DNA of 42,663 nt from Bacteroidota bacterium (GCA_039821555.1 JBCBNX010000003.1:370867-413529), one strand, 5' to 3'; positions 15,188-24,784 are shown, counted from the stretch's first letter. Numbers and translations: made by a program. Notes: a model not told the origin generated them from the sequence alone.

Positions 15188-18100
15188 GTGTTTGACCTTG
15201 TAGTTGATTATCCTATTTGTTCGGAGTATAGCCATGGGTCATATGTGGGGCCCGAACCTGTAGACGTGGTTGTGAACCACGACCAGACAGGAAAAAAGCT
15301 TGACGCGGTAAAGCTCTACCTCAAAAACAGCGATGGGACACAAGGGCCACTCGTTAGTCGGGTTGAACTCGATTACGACTGGTCGTTGAGAGAAAAGTTT
15401 TCATCTTCAATGTGCTATCTGGGAGCTCCATGTCCGGACGGCAGCACGGAACAGGGTTCCCTGACGCTGAAATCAGTTAGCACCTATGGAATCAACGATC
15501 AACTCGTGGCTCCCCCGTACCTATTCCAATATGCCGGGGGGCAACTATCTGGGTCGGATCTGAACCCAACGTGGTCACGCTACCTTTTCGACGAGTGGGG
15601 GTCATATCGATCCTGGGAGAATTTGAACGATTGGGGGATCGGTAAGACCGATACACCCCAGCAACAGGACCAAGCAGACCTCGCTGCTGCGTGGAGCTTG
15701 ACACGCATCACGACCCCAACCGGAGCGCTCATAACGATTGACTACGAGAGCGACGACTACTTCTATGTCGGGACACACTTGCCTGCTCACGAAGCGACGT
15801 CCTGGGAAATGAGCCCAGCCTCTGGAAGCTCGAATAGTCGCGTCGTCACAGACCGGATTTTCTATGGGGGAAATTTTGCGGTATCGGACAGCATATTCGT
15901 AGAGAGCGAGTATGTCTACGAGGCCGTCCCTCGTTCCGAACCCTGGGGCGAAGCGGCGCCAGGAACTCCTTCCGAGAAGGGAGGAAGTAGAGTGTTCGGC
16001 GAGTGGGTCACGATTGACGAGAAGTTCGCTGATGGTTCCGTTCGAATAGATGAAGAGATAACCTTCTGTCCCGATCAAGCAGTCTCTGGTTGCGGACCTA
16101 GACCGGACTCCCTTTACATCTACCTGAGCCTTAAGCACCGACACTTTGCGTCAAGCTACCCTCCGGAGGTATATGGCGGCGGGGTGCGCGTGAAGTCAAT
16201 TTCGACGAGACACGGAGTGGGCGAGTACAGTACCACGTATTCGTACGACCTCCCCAATGGGAGAAGCTCAGGCGTAGCGACTGCACTCAACAGCCCTACA
16301 GAGTTCTACGCGTGGACGTTGGAATCACCGACTGCTGTTGCAGAAGCCCTCGGCAGGGAGAAGGGTTATGTAGACAATATGTATGCGGCGCGACCTGCGC
16401 GCTATGGGAAGAGCGCCCCTTCTGTTGTCTACTCGCGAGTGCGCGTTGAAAACGCTACCAACGATGAGTCCTCTGGCTATACAGACTATGAGTTCAGTGC
16501 AGAGGAAGGCATGGTCGGGTACCCGGTCGCCACGACGTACTACGAAAAGGTGGGAGGAAACTATCGGGCCTCAAAGCGAGAAGAGACGGTCTATGCCTTT
16601 AGCTCAGATCTCCAAAACGTTGCCCGAATCGTGCGTCCAGGTGCGCAGCCGTCCTCGGTTCCAAGCGTTATGTCTAGCAATGTCGAGGTAGGAGTCACTC
16701 AGCAGAAGTATGAGTATGAGGTGGAAAGCGAGTCTAGCGGTACATCATCCTCGAGAATCGATAGGACTTACGACAATGTCTTCGTGGTCGGGACACGCTC
16801 TATCGAATATGCCTATGAAGCCAACGGTCAAGCGAGTAGCCGAATTTCAGAGGCCAGGATGACGGGCTTTGACGCTCTCACCGGAACCCCGACTGAGACG
16901 GCCCAAGCGCATGAAGACGGAGGCGTAAGCTATGCCCGGACAGTACCTGCGTACTGGCTCTACCCAGACTTGTATGACGAGAACATGCTCTCGCAGCAAG
17001 GAATGCAGTTGGAGTACCTCGACCGTAGTCGAGTGTTTGACGTGAGCACATTGAAGAGCTACACCTACCCAGACCAGCACGTGATCAGTGCATCGCTCAC
17101 GACGTGGTCGCCTAGTTTGCCGGTGCTCGACGTGTCCTCTGGAACAGCGAGCGTTCCTGAACCTGGGCAGCAGGTTTGGCGAATGAACGACACCTACGTG
17201 TACGACCAAGGTTTCAGAAACGCGGATGGTACACGCATGAGTTACACATCGCCATCTACGACCCTCCTCAACTATGAGGGCCTAGACTATCGCTCCCAGG
17301 CTGCTGGAGCACCTTGGCGGATGACTTCAAACGTGACGACATACGACCGCTATAGCCACCCGGTCGAGAGTGTTAGCCGCGATGGCAGTTACACGGTTTC
17401 GTTCTACAATGCGGATGAGTCCCTCCCGCTCGCCATTGCCACGCGAGCCCGGTTAGACGAAATAATCCACGTGCCCTTTAAGGCTGGTGAGCCCCTACGT
17501 ATCGGGACGCAGACATGCTCCGCTTCCGAGTGTACAGTCCAAGGACGTCGTACAGCCTATCTCTTGACGGGTACTAAGACATGGTCCACGCCCTCAGCAG
17601 CGAAGACCTACACGGTAGAGGTAGTGCTCAAGCCAGAAGACGGTTCCTCAGGAATCAACCTCCAGATAGGCGGGCAGACCCGTCACGCTACGCCTTCTGG
17701 AACGACATGGTGGTATCCCGTACGAATCCGGGGCGTGGCGGCTAACACAGCAGTGCAGTTCTCTGCAAATGGGAGCGGTGTCCAGTTGGATTACCTACGC
17801 ATCTATCCCGACGAGGCACGGATGCAGCACTTTGACTACGACGCACTCACGAGGCAGGTTACCGTGATGACCGATGCCAACATGAACAGCCGATTTTTCG
17901 AGTATGACGATGCCGGTCGACTCATCCGAGTCCGCGACCTCGACGAAGCGGTTGTGCAACAGCACCAGTACGTCTATGCCCGCTTCCAAGACAACGCACT
18001 CAAGCCGGAGGTCTATTTCCCGGGCCAGGTTGATGCCTATGTGGTTGAGGGTACACCCCTGGGTCGGACTGGTCAGAGCCACACGTACGAATTACGCCCG

Positions 18101-18319
18101 TTAACCGGGGCAGGGTCTACTCAATGCACGTGGTACTCGAGGTTTGATCCAAGCGAACTCTTCCGTCTGAGCCGAGATTGGGACCCTCTTGGGGCGGGGG
18201 TTTCCCAGTCCATCACGTTCCCGGCTACGGAGGGTACCCTGGAAATCCGATGCGATGTGTCAATTGGGGGAACTACGCAGACGTATCGCACTCAAACGAC
18301 AATTGTACAGGGATCATGA
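15188..18319 (+). CDS. RhsA C-terminal part (YD-repeat shell), out of frame with its start
   Basis: 1043 aa from the first ATG, with the frame open back to at least 15146 (WDYSISTSGVNQYTVFDL), which is why I read it as the rest of RhsA. It contains the Bacteroidota Rhs shell features WSLTRITTPTGALITIDYESDDYFYVG and YDLPNGRSSG, a small carbohydrate-binding-like beta domain (about 865-910), and YD repeats near the end (FEYDDAGRLIRVRDLD). It has no C-terminal Rhs core or toxin tip; the final ~70 residues form a cysteine-containing domain. The stop overlaps the ATG of RhsB (ATGA). Translation would need the G-tract to be in the other phase, or ribosomal slippage. Confidence 0.82.
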   Translation: MFDLVVDYPICSEYSHGSYVGPEPVDVVVNHDQTGKKLDAVKLYLKNSDGTQGPLVSRVELDYDWSLREKFSSSMCYLGAPCPDGSTEQGSLTLKSVSTYGINDQLVAPPYLFQYAGGQLSGSDLNPTWSRYLFDEWGSYRSWENLNDWGIGKTDTPQQQDQADLAAAWSLTRITTPTGALITIDYESDDYFYVGTHLPAHEATSWEMSPASGSSNSRVVTDRIFYGGNFAVSDSIFVESEYVYEAVPRSEPWGEAAPGTPSEKGGSRVFGEWVTIDEKFADGSVRIDEEITFCPDQAVSGCGPRPDSLYIYLSLKHRHFASSYPPEVYGGGVRVKSISTRHGVGEYSTTYSYDLPNGRSSGVATALNSPTEFYAWTLESPTAVAEALGREKGYVDNMYAARPARYGKSAPSVVYSRVRVENATNDESSGYTDYEFSAEEGMVGYPVATTYYEKVGGNYRASKREETVYAFSSDLQNVARIVRPGAQPSSVPSVMSSNVEVGVTQQKYEYEVESESSGTSSSRIDRTYDNVFVVGTRSIEYAYEANGQASSRISEARMTGFDALTGTPTETAQAHEDGGVSYARTVPAYWLYPDLYDENMLSQQGMQLEYLDRSRVFDVSTLKSYTYPDQHVISASLTTWSPSLPVLDVSSGTASVPEPGQQVWRMNDTYVYDQGFRNADGTRMSYTSPSTTLLNYEGLDYRSQAAGAPWRMTSNVTTYDRYSHPVESVSRDGSYTVSFYNADESLPLAIATRARLDEIIHVPFKAGEPLRIGTQTCSASECTVQGRRTAYLLTGTKTWSTPSAAKTYTVEVVLKPEDGSSGINLQIGGQTRHATPSGTTWWYPVRIRGVAANTAVQFSANGSGVQLDYLRIYPDEARMQHFDYDALTRQVTVMTDANMNSRFFEYDDAGRLIRVRDLDEAVVQQHQYVYARFQDNALKPEVYFPGQVDAYVVEGTPLGRTGQSHTYELRPLTGAGSTQCTWYSRFDPSELFRLSRDWDPLGAGVSQSITFPATEGTLEIRCDVSIGGTTQTYRTQTTIVQGS

Positions 18320-21300
18320 ACTGGACACAGCCCCTACGTAAGATGGTAGCGCGCTTAGGTCTAAAGTCGTGGGTCTTTCTCGGGGTAGCCCTTGTTGCCC
18401 AGACGAGCATGGCCCAGAACGCGACTTCGGGTGGAGGACCAAATGGGCCGAATGATCCTCCATCGAACCCCCTGCCTCCGGATATTCAGAACCTCGATGT
18501 AGAAGACTACAGCAGCGTATACCGTGACTTATGGCTCACGTTCGAGGTGATCGCGCCAGGAGACCAGGCATACGTTCGTCTATCGAATGGGGATTGGGAA
18601 TGGAGCCAAGAACTGACCGATGCTGTGTCTGATGATTCAGGTAGTAATCGCGATTCGTACGTTGAGGTAGGGGCGCTGGCGGCCGGCACCTACCTACTCC
18701 AAGTGTACGTGGAGAATCCTCAAGGGTCTATTGTCGTGGAAGATGAGTTTGAGGTCACCCTCGATGACGAGCGTGTTCACCACAACTACGTGCGCTCATC
18801 CACACCGCGTACCCGTGTCTGGACTGGAGGGCTCGACACGCTTGTAATTGCGGAGGGGCATAAGAGCGAATCCATCGCGTTCTCGGATCAAATGGGGCGT
18901 GCTTCTCAAGCTGTCCAGATCCAAGCCTCGCCGGACGTGGGAACCGGACCGCGTGACATCGTATCGGTTTCAGAGTACGATAATCTCGGGCGGCAGACGA
19001 AGACGAGGCTCCCGTACGTCTCAGAAGGATCGATCCCCGGTGCCTACAACCTGAACTCGCTTGATGTACAAGAGGCTTACTACGAGGCCCCGCCGACAGG
19101 TGTGGAGGCGATCGAATACCCCTACAGCCAAGTTGAATTCAAAGATTCGCCCTTGCAGGTGGCCGAACGAGCGATCAGCGCCGGAGACGACGAAAACCGC
19201 GGCAGCGTGTTTGCCACCCATCGGTTTAACGACGCAAACGATAAGGTCTGGCGCTGGACCACAAACTATCTGACCGGGTCCAATGACGACCCCGAAGATG
19301 TTGGGATCTGGTGGGGGGGCAGCGGAGGTGACACGGGCACGGCCCTACACGCCGCAAACACACTCTATGTCACCTGCACCACCGACGAGAATGGGCGCAT
19401 CGCGGAGGAGTTCAAGAACGCGGCGGGTCAAGCACTCCTGAAACGAGTCTTCCTCGGTACCGACGCTCAGGGCAATCCAACCAATACGGATCCAGTCGAT
19501 ACGTACTACATCTACGACGACCAGGGACGTCTCCGCCTCATTCTTCCGCCGGAGGGGGTGAAGTACCTTGAAGCTTCCAACGGTAATCCGGACACGAGTA
19601 CCGGAATCTGGGAAGCGCAGCACTACACGACGCGCTACTGGTACGACTACGCAGGCCGGGAGATCATGAAGAAGATCCCGGAAGAGCATGCCGTAACGAC
19701 GGTCTACGACCGCCTGGGTCGCGTGGTGGCCCGGCAAGATGGGCCGCTCCGGCGAGAGAATTCGTGGCTCTTCACGAAGTATGACGCCCAGGGCCGCGAG
19801 ATCATGACGGGCATCTATCGCAATGATGCCCTTGTTCCCGGCGCGAGCGAGTGGGACATGGACCCCCGAATCTTCCAGCGGCTCATGCAGGACTTCGTGC
19901 TGAACGAGCAGAAGTTCGAACGCTTCGCGGACTATGAAACCTTCAAGGACCGCTCGGGCGAGGCCAATCCTCCGCCGTTCTCGTACACGAATGAGGCCTT
20001 CCCGCGTCTAACGTTTGACCATGAACCAGATGTTGATAACCCGAACCACGAGCTACTGACGATCACCTACTACGACGACTACGACTTCCCTCACGCTCCG
20101 CAGGAACAGCGAAACGGTCACCAATGGCACCGCGTGGAGGCGTTCTTCGAGGACGACCAGGGTAACCTCACAGAGTCGGCCTACTGGGACACCGAAGTGA
20201 AAGGGCAGGTCCTCCGCCCAGACCGCCTCTGGAGACGCACGCTGGGCATGACGACGCGGACAGAGGTACGCGTCCTGAAGGCGGCGCGGTCCTATATCCC
20301 GTCGCCTGACTTTGCGACGGTGCTCATGCAGGACCGCCAACTTTCGTTCATCACAGACATCAAGGTCTGGACGGAAGGCCTCGAGACGGCCGCCTGGAAC
20401 GGTGGCTCGGCGGGCGTGACAACGGCGGAAGTAGAGTATTGGCAAGACGAGATGGATGCCAACGTGGACGTGACGCAACTCGATAATCTGGAGGAGGACT
20501 CGTTTAACACGCTGCAAACGTGGCTCGACCAGCTCTACAATGTCTCGGTGAGCAACAGCGGGACGGCGTACCTCGACGGGCCGACGCTGCAGAATTACAA
20601 CAACAGCCTCGACAACATGGAGGGCATTGTCCGGCAGGCGACGATGCAGCGCGAGGCCGACGACATCGGAGCGTTCGCCGACTCACTCTTAGCTGAGGAC
20701 GTAGCATTCTTCGCTGAGATGGACGCGGACTCGCTGGACGCGGAGTTGCGCCAGACTGCCCCCGTGCAGAACGACCCAGAGGCGAGCGCCACGGGGACGA
20801 TCCGTGATTGGATTACGACCACGCAGTACTACGACAAGTATGGTCGCCCCATCCAGACGATCCGCGACGGCCACCTCGACGGCATCCGGGACATTGCCTC
20901 GACGCGCTACACCTTCGATGGGCGGGTCTCAGACACGCATCACTACCAGGAATCCACGAGCCTCGACCCGCAGACGCCGACCGAGATTAGCTTCACGCAG
21001 GTGACGCTGCACGAGCGGTTCACCTACGATCACGCCGGGCGACCTCTGCGTCACTACCGCCGCGTGAACGACGAGCCGGAGGTGCTGGCGGCAGAGACGG
21101 TCTACAATGAACTAGGCCAGGTGATCGAGGAGCGGCTGCACTCCAACGACGGTGGGACGACGTTCGCGCAGACCATCGACTACACCTACCACCCGCGCGG
21201 CTGGGTGAAGTCGAAGTCCTCCGATCTGTTCGCGATGGAGTTCTACTACGAGGACGCGGCGAGCATCCCCGGAGGCACAGCGCTCTATGACGGCTCTATC

Positions 21301-23226
21301 GGCGCGCTCGACTGGACCTCGCCGGATGACCCAGATCTGACGAGCACCGTGCCTCAGCGGCGGCGCTCCTACGGGTACCAGTATGACAACCTCGGGCGAC
21401 TCACCGAGGGGCGCTACCGACAGTATCTGATGACGGGTGCGCTTGATGGGGGGACGAACAACCTCTACACGACGGAAGGGATCACCTACGACCTGAATGG
21501 CAACCTGCTCACGCTTAAGCGCTATGGCAACGTGAACGGGCAGAAGCATCTGATCGACGACCTGACCTATCACTACGCCAACGCGCACACGTACACGTGG
21601 CAGATCGGCGACCAGCCTGCGGACCTGAACACGAACAACCGGCTCGTGGCTGTGGAGGATGCAGCCTCAGGTACGGCGGCCGATCACGGCTTTGAGAACA
21701 CGGTGGCGTATTCAGGTGGGAGTACGGACCCGGACGTGGAGACGGCAGAGTACTGGTACAACCAGAACGGGGGTACGGTGCGTGACCGCAACAAGGGGCT
21801 CTGCTGGGGCGAATACGCGGTGAACAGCCTGCCGCGCTACATGGTGTTCACTGATCCCAACACGGGAGAGTGCGGCGGGCGTTCCGTCAACTGGACGTAC
21901 GCGGCGACGGGGGAGCGGCTGCGCCGTGAGGTGATCTCGGGCGGGGCGTCGCAGGAGACGACGGACTACTTGGGGGCGCACGTCTACCGCAACGGCAAGC
22001 TCGACTTCGTCTCGACCGCCCAGGGGCGTATCGTGCCGTTCCGGTTCCGGGTGGTGAGCGACGACTGGATCATCGCACCGATCACGCCGGGCCTGCTGAC
22101 GCCGATCAGCGGAGTGCAGCGGGTGTCCGAGCACGAGGCGGACACGGTGGCGGTGCTAAAGAAGGAGTTGACACCGGTGCCGAAGAACAAGTTCATCCGG
22201 CAGTGGTCGCACGAGTACGTGTTGCGGGACCACCTGGGCGGGATGCGGGTGCGGTTCCGTGCGGGGAGCCAGACGGCAAGCCCAACGGCTGTGGTGTACC
22301 AGTACGCGAGCTACTACCCGTATGGTATGGAGCACGGAGGGCAGAGCTACAGCCGGGGGGACCGGGACGACGAGCTGTTCCACGGGAAGCGGCTGGACGA
22401 GGGGCACGGGCTGGACTGGCACCACTACGGGTGGCGGTACTACGACGCGGAGATCGGGCGGTGGACGATGGTGGACCCAGCGGATGAATATCAAACGGCA
22501 TATGCCTACGTAGGGGCCGATCCAGTCAATTATCTTGACCCCGATGGAGCCCAGTCAGCGTGGGCTCAATATAGTCGATCCAGATCTAGCTCATTCTTTA
22601 GTTTGAGGTGGGCATTTGGGTGGATGGAGGAACGGTATAATCAGTATGCTGAAAAGATAGGCATCCCGCAAGTCGTAACTAGTTCTCCAGAAGTGCATAA
22701 GGGCGTTGCTGGAGTGCGAGTGCTTGCAAGTCGTGTAGGCGTAGCTGGAGCAGGAGTGGCATTCGTGGGAGCTGCGTTTGCGACTGGGTGCGGAGGGGGT
22801 GCTGGTTGTCTTGCATTTTTTGGTACAATAACTACAGGGGGGGCAAATGTTGCGCTAGGGGCTTCAGCTGTAGATGCGGGTGGTGCTATAATTCAGGCAA
22901 GAAGAGGCGAGACTAGTCGCTGGGATCCTGTGATTTCTATAACTGTAGGCTTGGTCTTTAGTCACTACTCAGGAAGGGCATTGAGAGGGTTTGCGGTGGC
23001 GCCAATTAGAGAGTTCTCGGATCTTTCTCGTCCATTGCCAATGTACGACGATCTAATACTACCGTTTTCCTCAAGTATGGAAGATGTATTAGGTGGTTAT
23101 GCGACTGCGGCCAACTCTGTACTAAATAGATTTGCGAAAAATATTGCTTGGAGTATGGTAGAGGAGCATGGAGGTGAAAGTGTTTCGTCGGAGCCACTAA
23201 GTAGCTGTGTAGGCCTGACATGTTAG
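18316..23226 (+). CDS. RhsB: DUF6443-like Rhs protein with variable C-terminal tip
   Basis: 1636 aa starting at the ATG overlapping the RhsA stop. The signal peptide is residues 1-34 (SWVFLGVALVAQTSMAQ). An N-terminal region resembles DUF6443 (NYVRSSTPRTRVW ... SDQMGRASQAVQIQASP ... YDNLGRQTKTRLPYV). YD repeats run through the body (YDYAGREIMKKIPEEHAVTTVYDRLGR split over repeats; YDKYGRPIQT; YDNLGRLTEG). The Rhs-associated core is at about 1315-1410 (RDHLGGMRVRF ... ASYYPYGMEHGG ... DWHHYGWRYYDAEIGRW ... AYVGADPVNYLDPDGA). After DPDGA the tip (~220 residues) is different: lower GC, glycine- and alanine-rich hydrophobic stretches (about 1470-1530), ending SSCVGLTC. The tip matches no toxin family I know; the hydrophobic part could insert in membranes or be a spacer. 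Confidence 0.9.
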   Translation: MNWTQPLRKMVARLGLKSWVFLGVALVAQTSMAQNATSGGGPNGPNDPPSNPLPPDIQNLDVEDYSSVYRDLWLTFEVIAPGDQAYVRLSNGDWEWSQELTDAVSDDSGSNRDSYVEVGALAAGTYLLQVYVENPQGSIVVEDEFEVTLDDERVHHNYVRSSTPRTRVWTGGLDTLVIAEGHKSESIAFSDQMGRASQAVQIQASPDVGTGPRDIVSVSEYDNLGRQTKTRLPYVSEGSIPGAYNLNSLDVQEAYYEAPPTGVEAIEYPYSQVEFKDSPLQVAERAISAGDDENRGSVFATHRFNDANDKVWRWTTNYLTGSNDDPEDVGIWWGGSGGDTGTALHAANTLYVTCTTDENGRIAEEFKNAAGQALLKRVFLGTDAQGNPTNTDPVDTYYIYDDQGRLRLILPPEGVKYLEASNGNPDTSTGIWEAQHYTTRYWYDYAGREIMKKIPEEHAVTTVYDRLGRVVARQDGPLRRENSWLFTKYDAQGREIMTGIYRNDALVPGASEWDMDPRIFQRLMQDFVLNEQKFERFADYETFKDRSGEANPPPFSYTNEAFPRLTFDHEPDVDNPNHELLTITYYDDYDFPHAPQEQRNGHQWHRVEAFFEDDQGNLTESAYWDTEVKGQVLRPDRLWRRTLGMTTRTEVRVLKAARSYIPSPDFATVLMQDRQLSFITDIKVWTEGLETAAWNGGSAGVTTAEVEYWQDEMDANVDVTQLDNLEEDSFNTLQTWLDQLYNVSVSNSGTAYLDGPTLQNYNNSLDNMEGIVRQATMQREADDIGAFADSLLAEDVAFFAEMDADSLDAELRQTAPVQNDPEASATGTIRDWITTTQYYDKYGRPIQTIRDGHLDGIRDIASTRYTFDGRVSDTHHYQESTSLDPQTPTEISFTQVTLHERFTYDHAGRPLRHYRRVNDEPEVLAAETVYNELGQVIEERLHSNDGGTTFAQTIDYTYHPRGWVKSKSSDLFAMEFYYEDAASIPGGTALYDGSIGALDWTSPDDPDLTSTVPQRRRSYGYQYDNLGRLTEGRYRQYLMTGALDGGTNNLYTTEGITYDLNGNLLTLKRYGNVNGQKHLIDDLTYHYANAHTYTWQIGDQPADLNTNNRLVAVEDAASGTAADHGFENTVAYSGGSTDPDVETAEYWYNQNGGTVRDRNKGLCWGEYAVNSLPRYMVFTDPNTGECGGRSVNWTYAATGERLRREVISGGASQETTDYLGAHVYRNGKLDFVSTAQGRIVPFRFRVVSDDWIIAPITPGLLTPISGVQRVSEHEADTVAVLKKELTPVPKNKFIRQWSHEYVLRDHLGGMRVRFRAGSQTASPTAVVYQYASYYPYGMEHGGQSYSRGDRDDELFHGKRLDEGHGLDWHHYGWRYYDAEIGRWTMVDPADEYQTAYAYVGADPVNYLDPDGAQSAWAQYSRSRSSSFFSLRWAFGWMEERYNQYAEKIGIPQVVTSSPEVHKGVAGVRVLASRVGVAGAGVAFVGAAFATGCGGGAGCLAFFGTITTGGANVALGASAVDAGGAIIQARRGETSRWDPVISITVGLVFSHYSGRALRGFAVAPIREFSDLSRPLPMYDDLILPFSSSMEDVLGGYATAANSVLNRFAKNIAWSMVEEHGGESVSSEPLSSCVGLTC
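21931..22554 (+). repeat. Rhs core block, copy A (in RhsB)
   Basis: 624 bases that align with 23523-24146 at equal length. They run from the codons for VISGGASQETTDYL through the core to the DPDGAQ boundary. The stretch from about 22200 to 22480 is nearly identical to copy B. Beyond DPDGA the two sequences are unrelated. Confidence 0.9.
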
Positions 23227-23387
23227 ATGGCGCTGGAGTGGTCATGTTGATACTTATGATCGCGGGAGTTTTTTTGAGCTATCGACATTACAAGGACTAT
23301 AAAAATACAAATAATGGAAATTATTTATATTATTTTATAATAACAATAATATTGACTATTCTTGCTGCAATAGGAGTTTTCTCATAG
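23220..23387 (+). CDS. Small two-helix membrane protein, candidate immunity to RhsB tip
   Basis: A 55-aa frame whose ATG (23220-23222) lies inside the last codons of RhsB, upstream of its TAG (23224-23226), so translation is probably coupled. It encodes two hydrophobic helices, VVMLILMIAGVFLSY and YLYYFIITIILTILAAIGVF, separated by a short basic and Asn-rich loop (RHYKDYKNTNNGN). The AT-rich codons match the RhsB tip and not the core. Position directly after an Rhs tip is where immunity genes are found, and a membrane immunity protein would fit a membrane-acting tip. No family is recognised. Confidence 0.6.
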   Translation: MLDGAGVVMLILMIAGVFLSYRHYKDYKNTNNGNYLYYFIITIILTILAAIGVFS

Positions 23388-23495
23388 GTTTTCCATCAGA
23401 TTGTCATAATTTAGTTGTTTTTATGTTGGTATCATTCATTGGAGATAAAATGATATATCGTTAGTCTTAATTCTCCCTGGCGTTGTTATTGAGAT

Positions 23496-24782
23496 GTGCG
23501 TAGAGCGCTGTTTCTAGTAGAGGTGATCTACGGCGTCGCGTCGCAGGAGACTACGGACTACTTGTGTGCGCACGCCTACTGCAACGGCAAGCTCGACTTC
23601 GTCTCCACGGCGCAGGGGCGACTCGTGCCCTTCCGCTTCAAGGTAGTCTTGTCACCGCAGCCCGTCGATTTCCTCTTGCCCGACATTCTGACGCCGATCT
23701 CAGCGGTGGGGCGTATCGCGTCGGCAGAAGCAGACACGGTGGCAGTGCTGAAGAAGGAGTCGCAGCTGGTGGGGGTCAACAAGTTCATGCGGCTGTGGTC
23801 GCACGAGTACGTGCTGCGGGACCACCTGGGCGGGATGCGGGTGCGGTTCCGCGCGGGGAGCCAGACGGCAAGCCCAACGGCTGTGGTGTACCAGTACGCG
23901 AGCTACTACCCGTACGGGCTGGAGCACGGAGGGCAGAGCTACAGCCGGGGGGACCGGGACGACGAGCTATTCCACGGGAAGCGGCTGGACGAGGGGCACG
24001 GGCTGGACTGGCACCACTACGGGTGGCGGTACTACGACGCAGAAATCGGGCGATGGACAATGGTGGATCCAGCGGACGAGTTCTCCACAGCCTATGCATA
24101 CGTAGGAGCAGACCCTGTAAACTTTACTGACCCGGATGGTGCACAAGCTGAATGTGCCTCCCATCGCAATATTTGGGGGCCGTGTGGTGAAGGTAATGGT
24201 AGGCGGCAAAATTCTATACTAGAAGGCTACCCGCTAGATCATCACTTCGAAACGGAAGCGGCTCAGAAATTTGCTGGAAGAAGAAGGGAGGCTATGGTTG
24301 GAATGGAGGCACCTGCCGCTTCTTTAGCAGCACTGAAGGGTGTTCGTGATATATTTTTGGCGCTTGATAGTACTCCATTATTAGGTGTGCCGGGTAATAG
24401 AAAAGAAAATGGAGTGCGACATTTGGCATTTGCCATATACGCAACTCAGAGAGTTGGTTACGAGAATGCACAGCTTATATTGCATGGCCACGAGGTGTAT
24501 CCAACTGCCATGTTTGAGGATTATGCAGACTTGACAATCATGCAGCAAGATGATCATGTTGATATGTTAAACAACTATATAGGCGTAGCTCATGCATTAG
24601 GTGGGGGCGATGAAACTGCGAGTGTTGGGGGGGCACTCTTTGACGCATTGCACATAGCTAGGGATTCTGGATTTTATATGATTGAAGTTGGGGCGAATAG
24701 GGATAGAATTCATTATCAGCTTACTGATATTGAATATGATACACTTTACAACCACTTTGTCGACCTTGGATACGAGGAGTGA
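23496..24782 (+). CDS. Orphan Rhs tip cassette (core plus DUF6973-like C-terminal domain)
   Basis: A 428-aa frame starting at a GTG. It has no signal peptide or YD-repeat body. Residues ~10-217 copy the end of RhsB (SQETTDYL ... DPDGAQ), then a different low-GC tip of ~210 residues follows. In the tip, NRKENGVRHLAFAIYATQ, QLILHGHE and DDHVDMLNNYIGVAHALG give an RH...HE...DMxNNxIG pattern that I associate with the DUF6973 putative toxin domain. It is probably a silent donor that can replace the RhsB tip by recombination in the shared core. It may also be expressed from the weak GTG; the first residues do not match RhsB until VI-G-ASQE. Confidence 0.8.
   Translation: MRRALFLVEVIYGVASQETTDYLCAHAYCNGKLDFVSTAQGRLVPFRFKVVLSPQPVDFLLPDILTPISAVGRIASAEADTVAVLKKESQLVGVNKFMRLWSHEYVLRDHLGGMRVRFRAGSQTASPTAVVYQYASYYPYGLEHGGQSYSRGDRDDELFHGKRLDEGHGLDWHHYGWRYYDAEIGRWTMVDPADEFSTAYAYVGADPVNFTDPDGAQAECASHRNIWGPCGEGNGRRQNSILEGYPLDHHFETEAAQKFAGRRREAMVGMEAPAASLAALKGVRDIFLALDSTPLLGVPGNRKENGVRHLAFAIYATQRVGYENAQLILHGHEVYPTAMFEDYADLTIMQQDDHVDMLNNYIGVAHALGGGDETASVGGALFDALHIARDSGFYMIEVGANRDRIHYQLTDIEYDTLYNHFVDLGYEE
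23523..24146 (+). repeat. Rhs core block, copy B (orphan cassette)
   Basis: Equal-length (624 bp) counterpart of 21931-22554. It is divergent in the first third and almost identical from about 23796 to 24075, then diverges completely after the DPDGA boundary. The reading frame is kept throughout. Confidence 0.9.
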
Positions 24783-24784
24783 TT

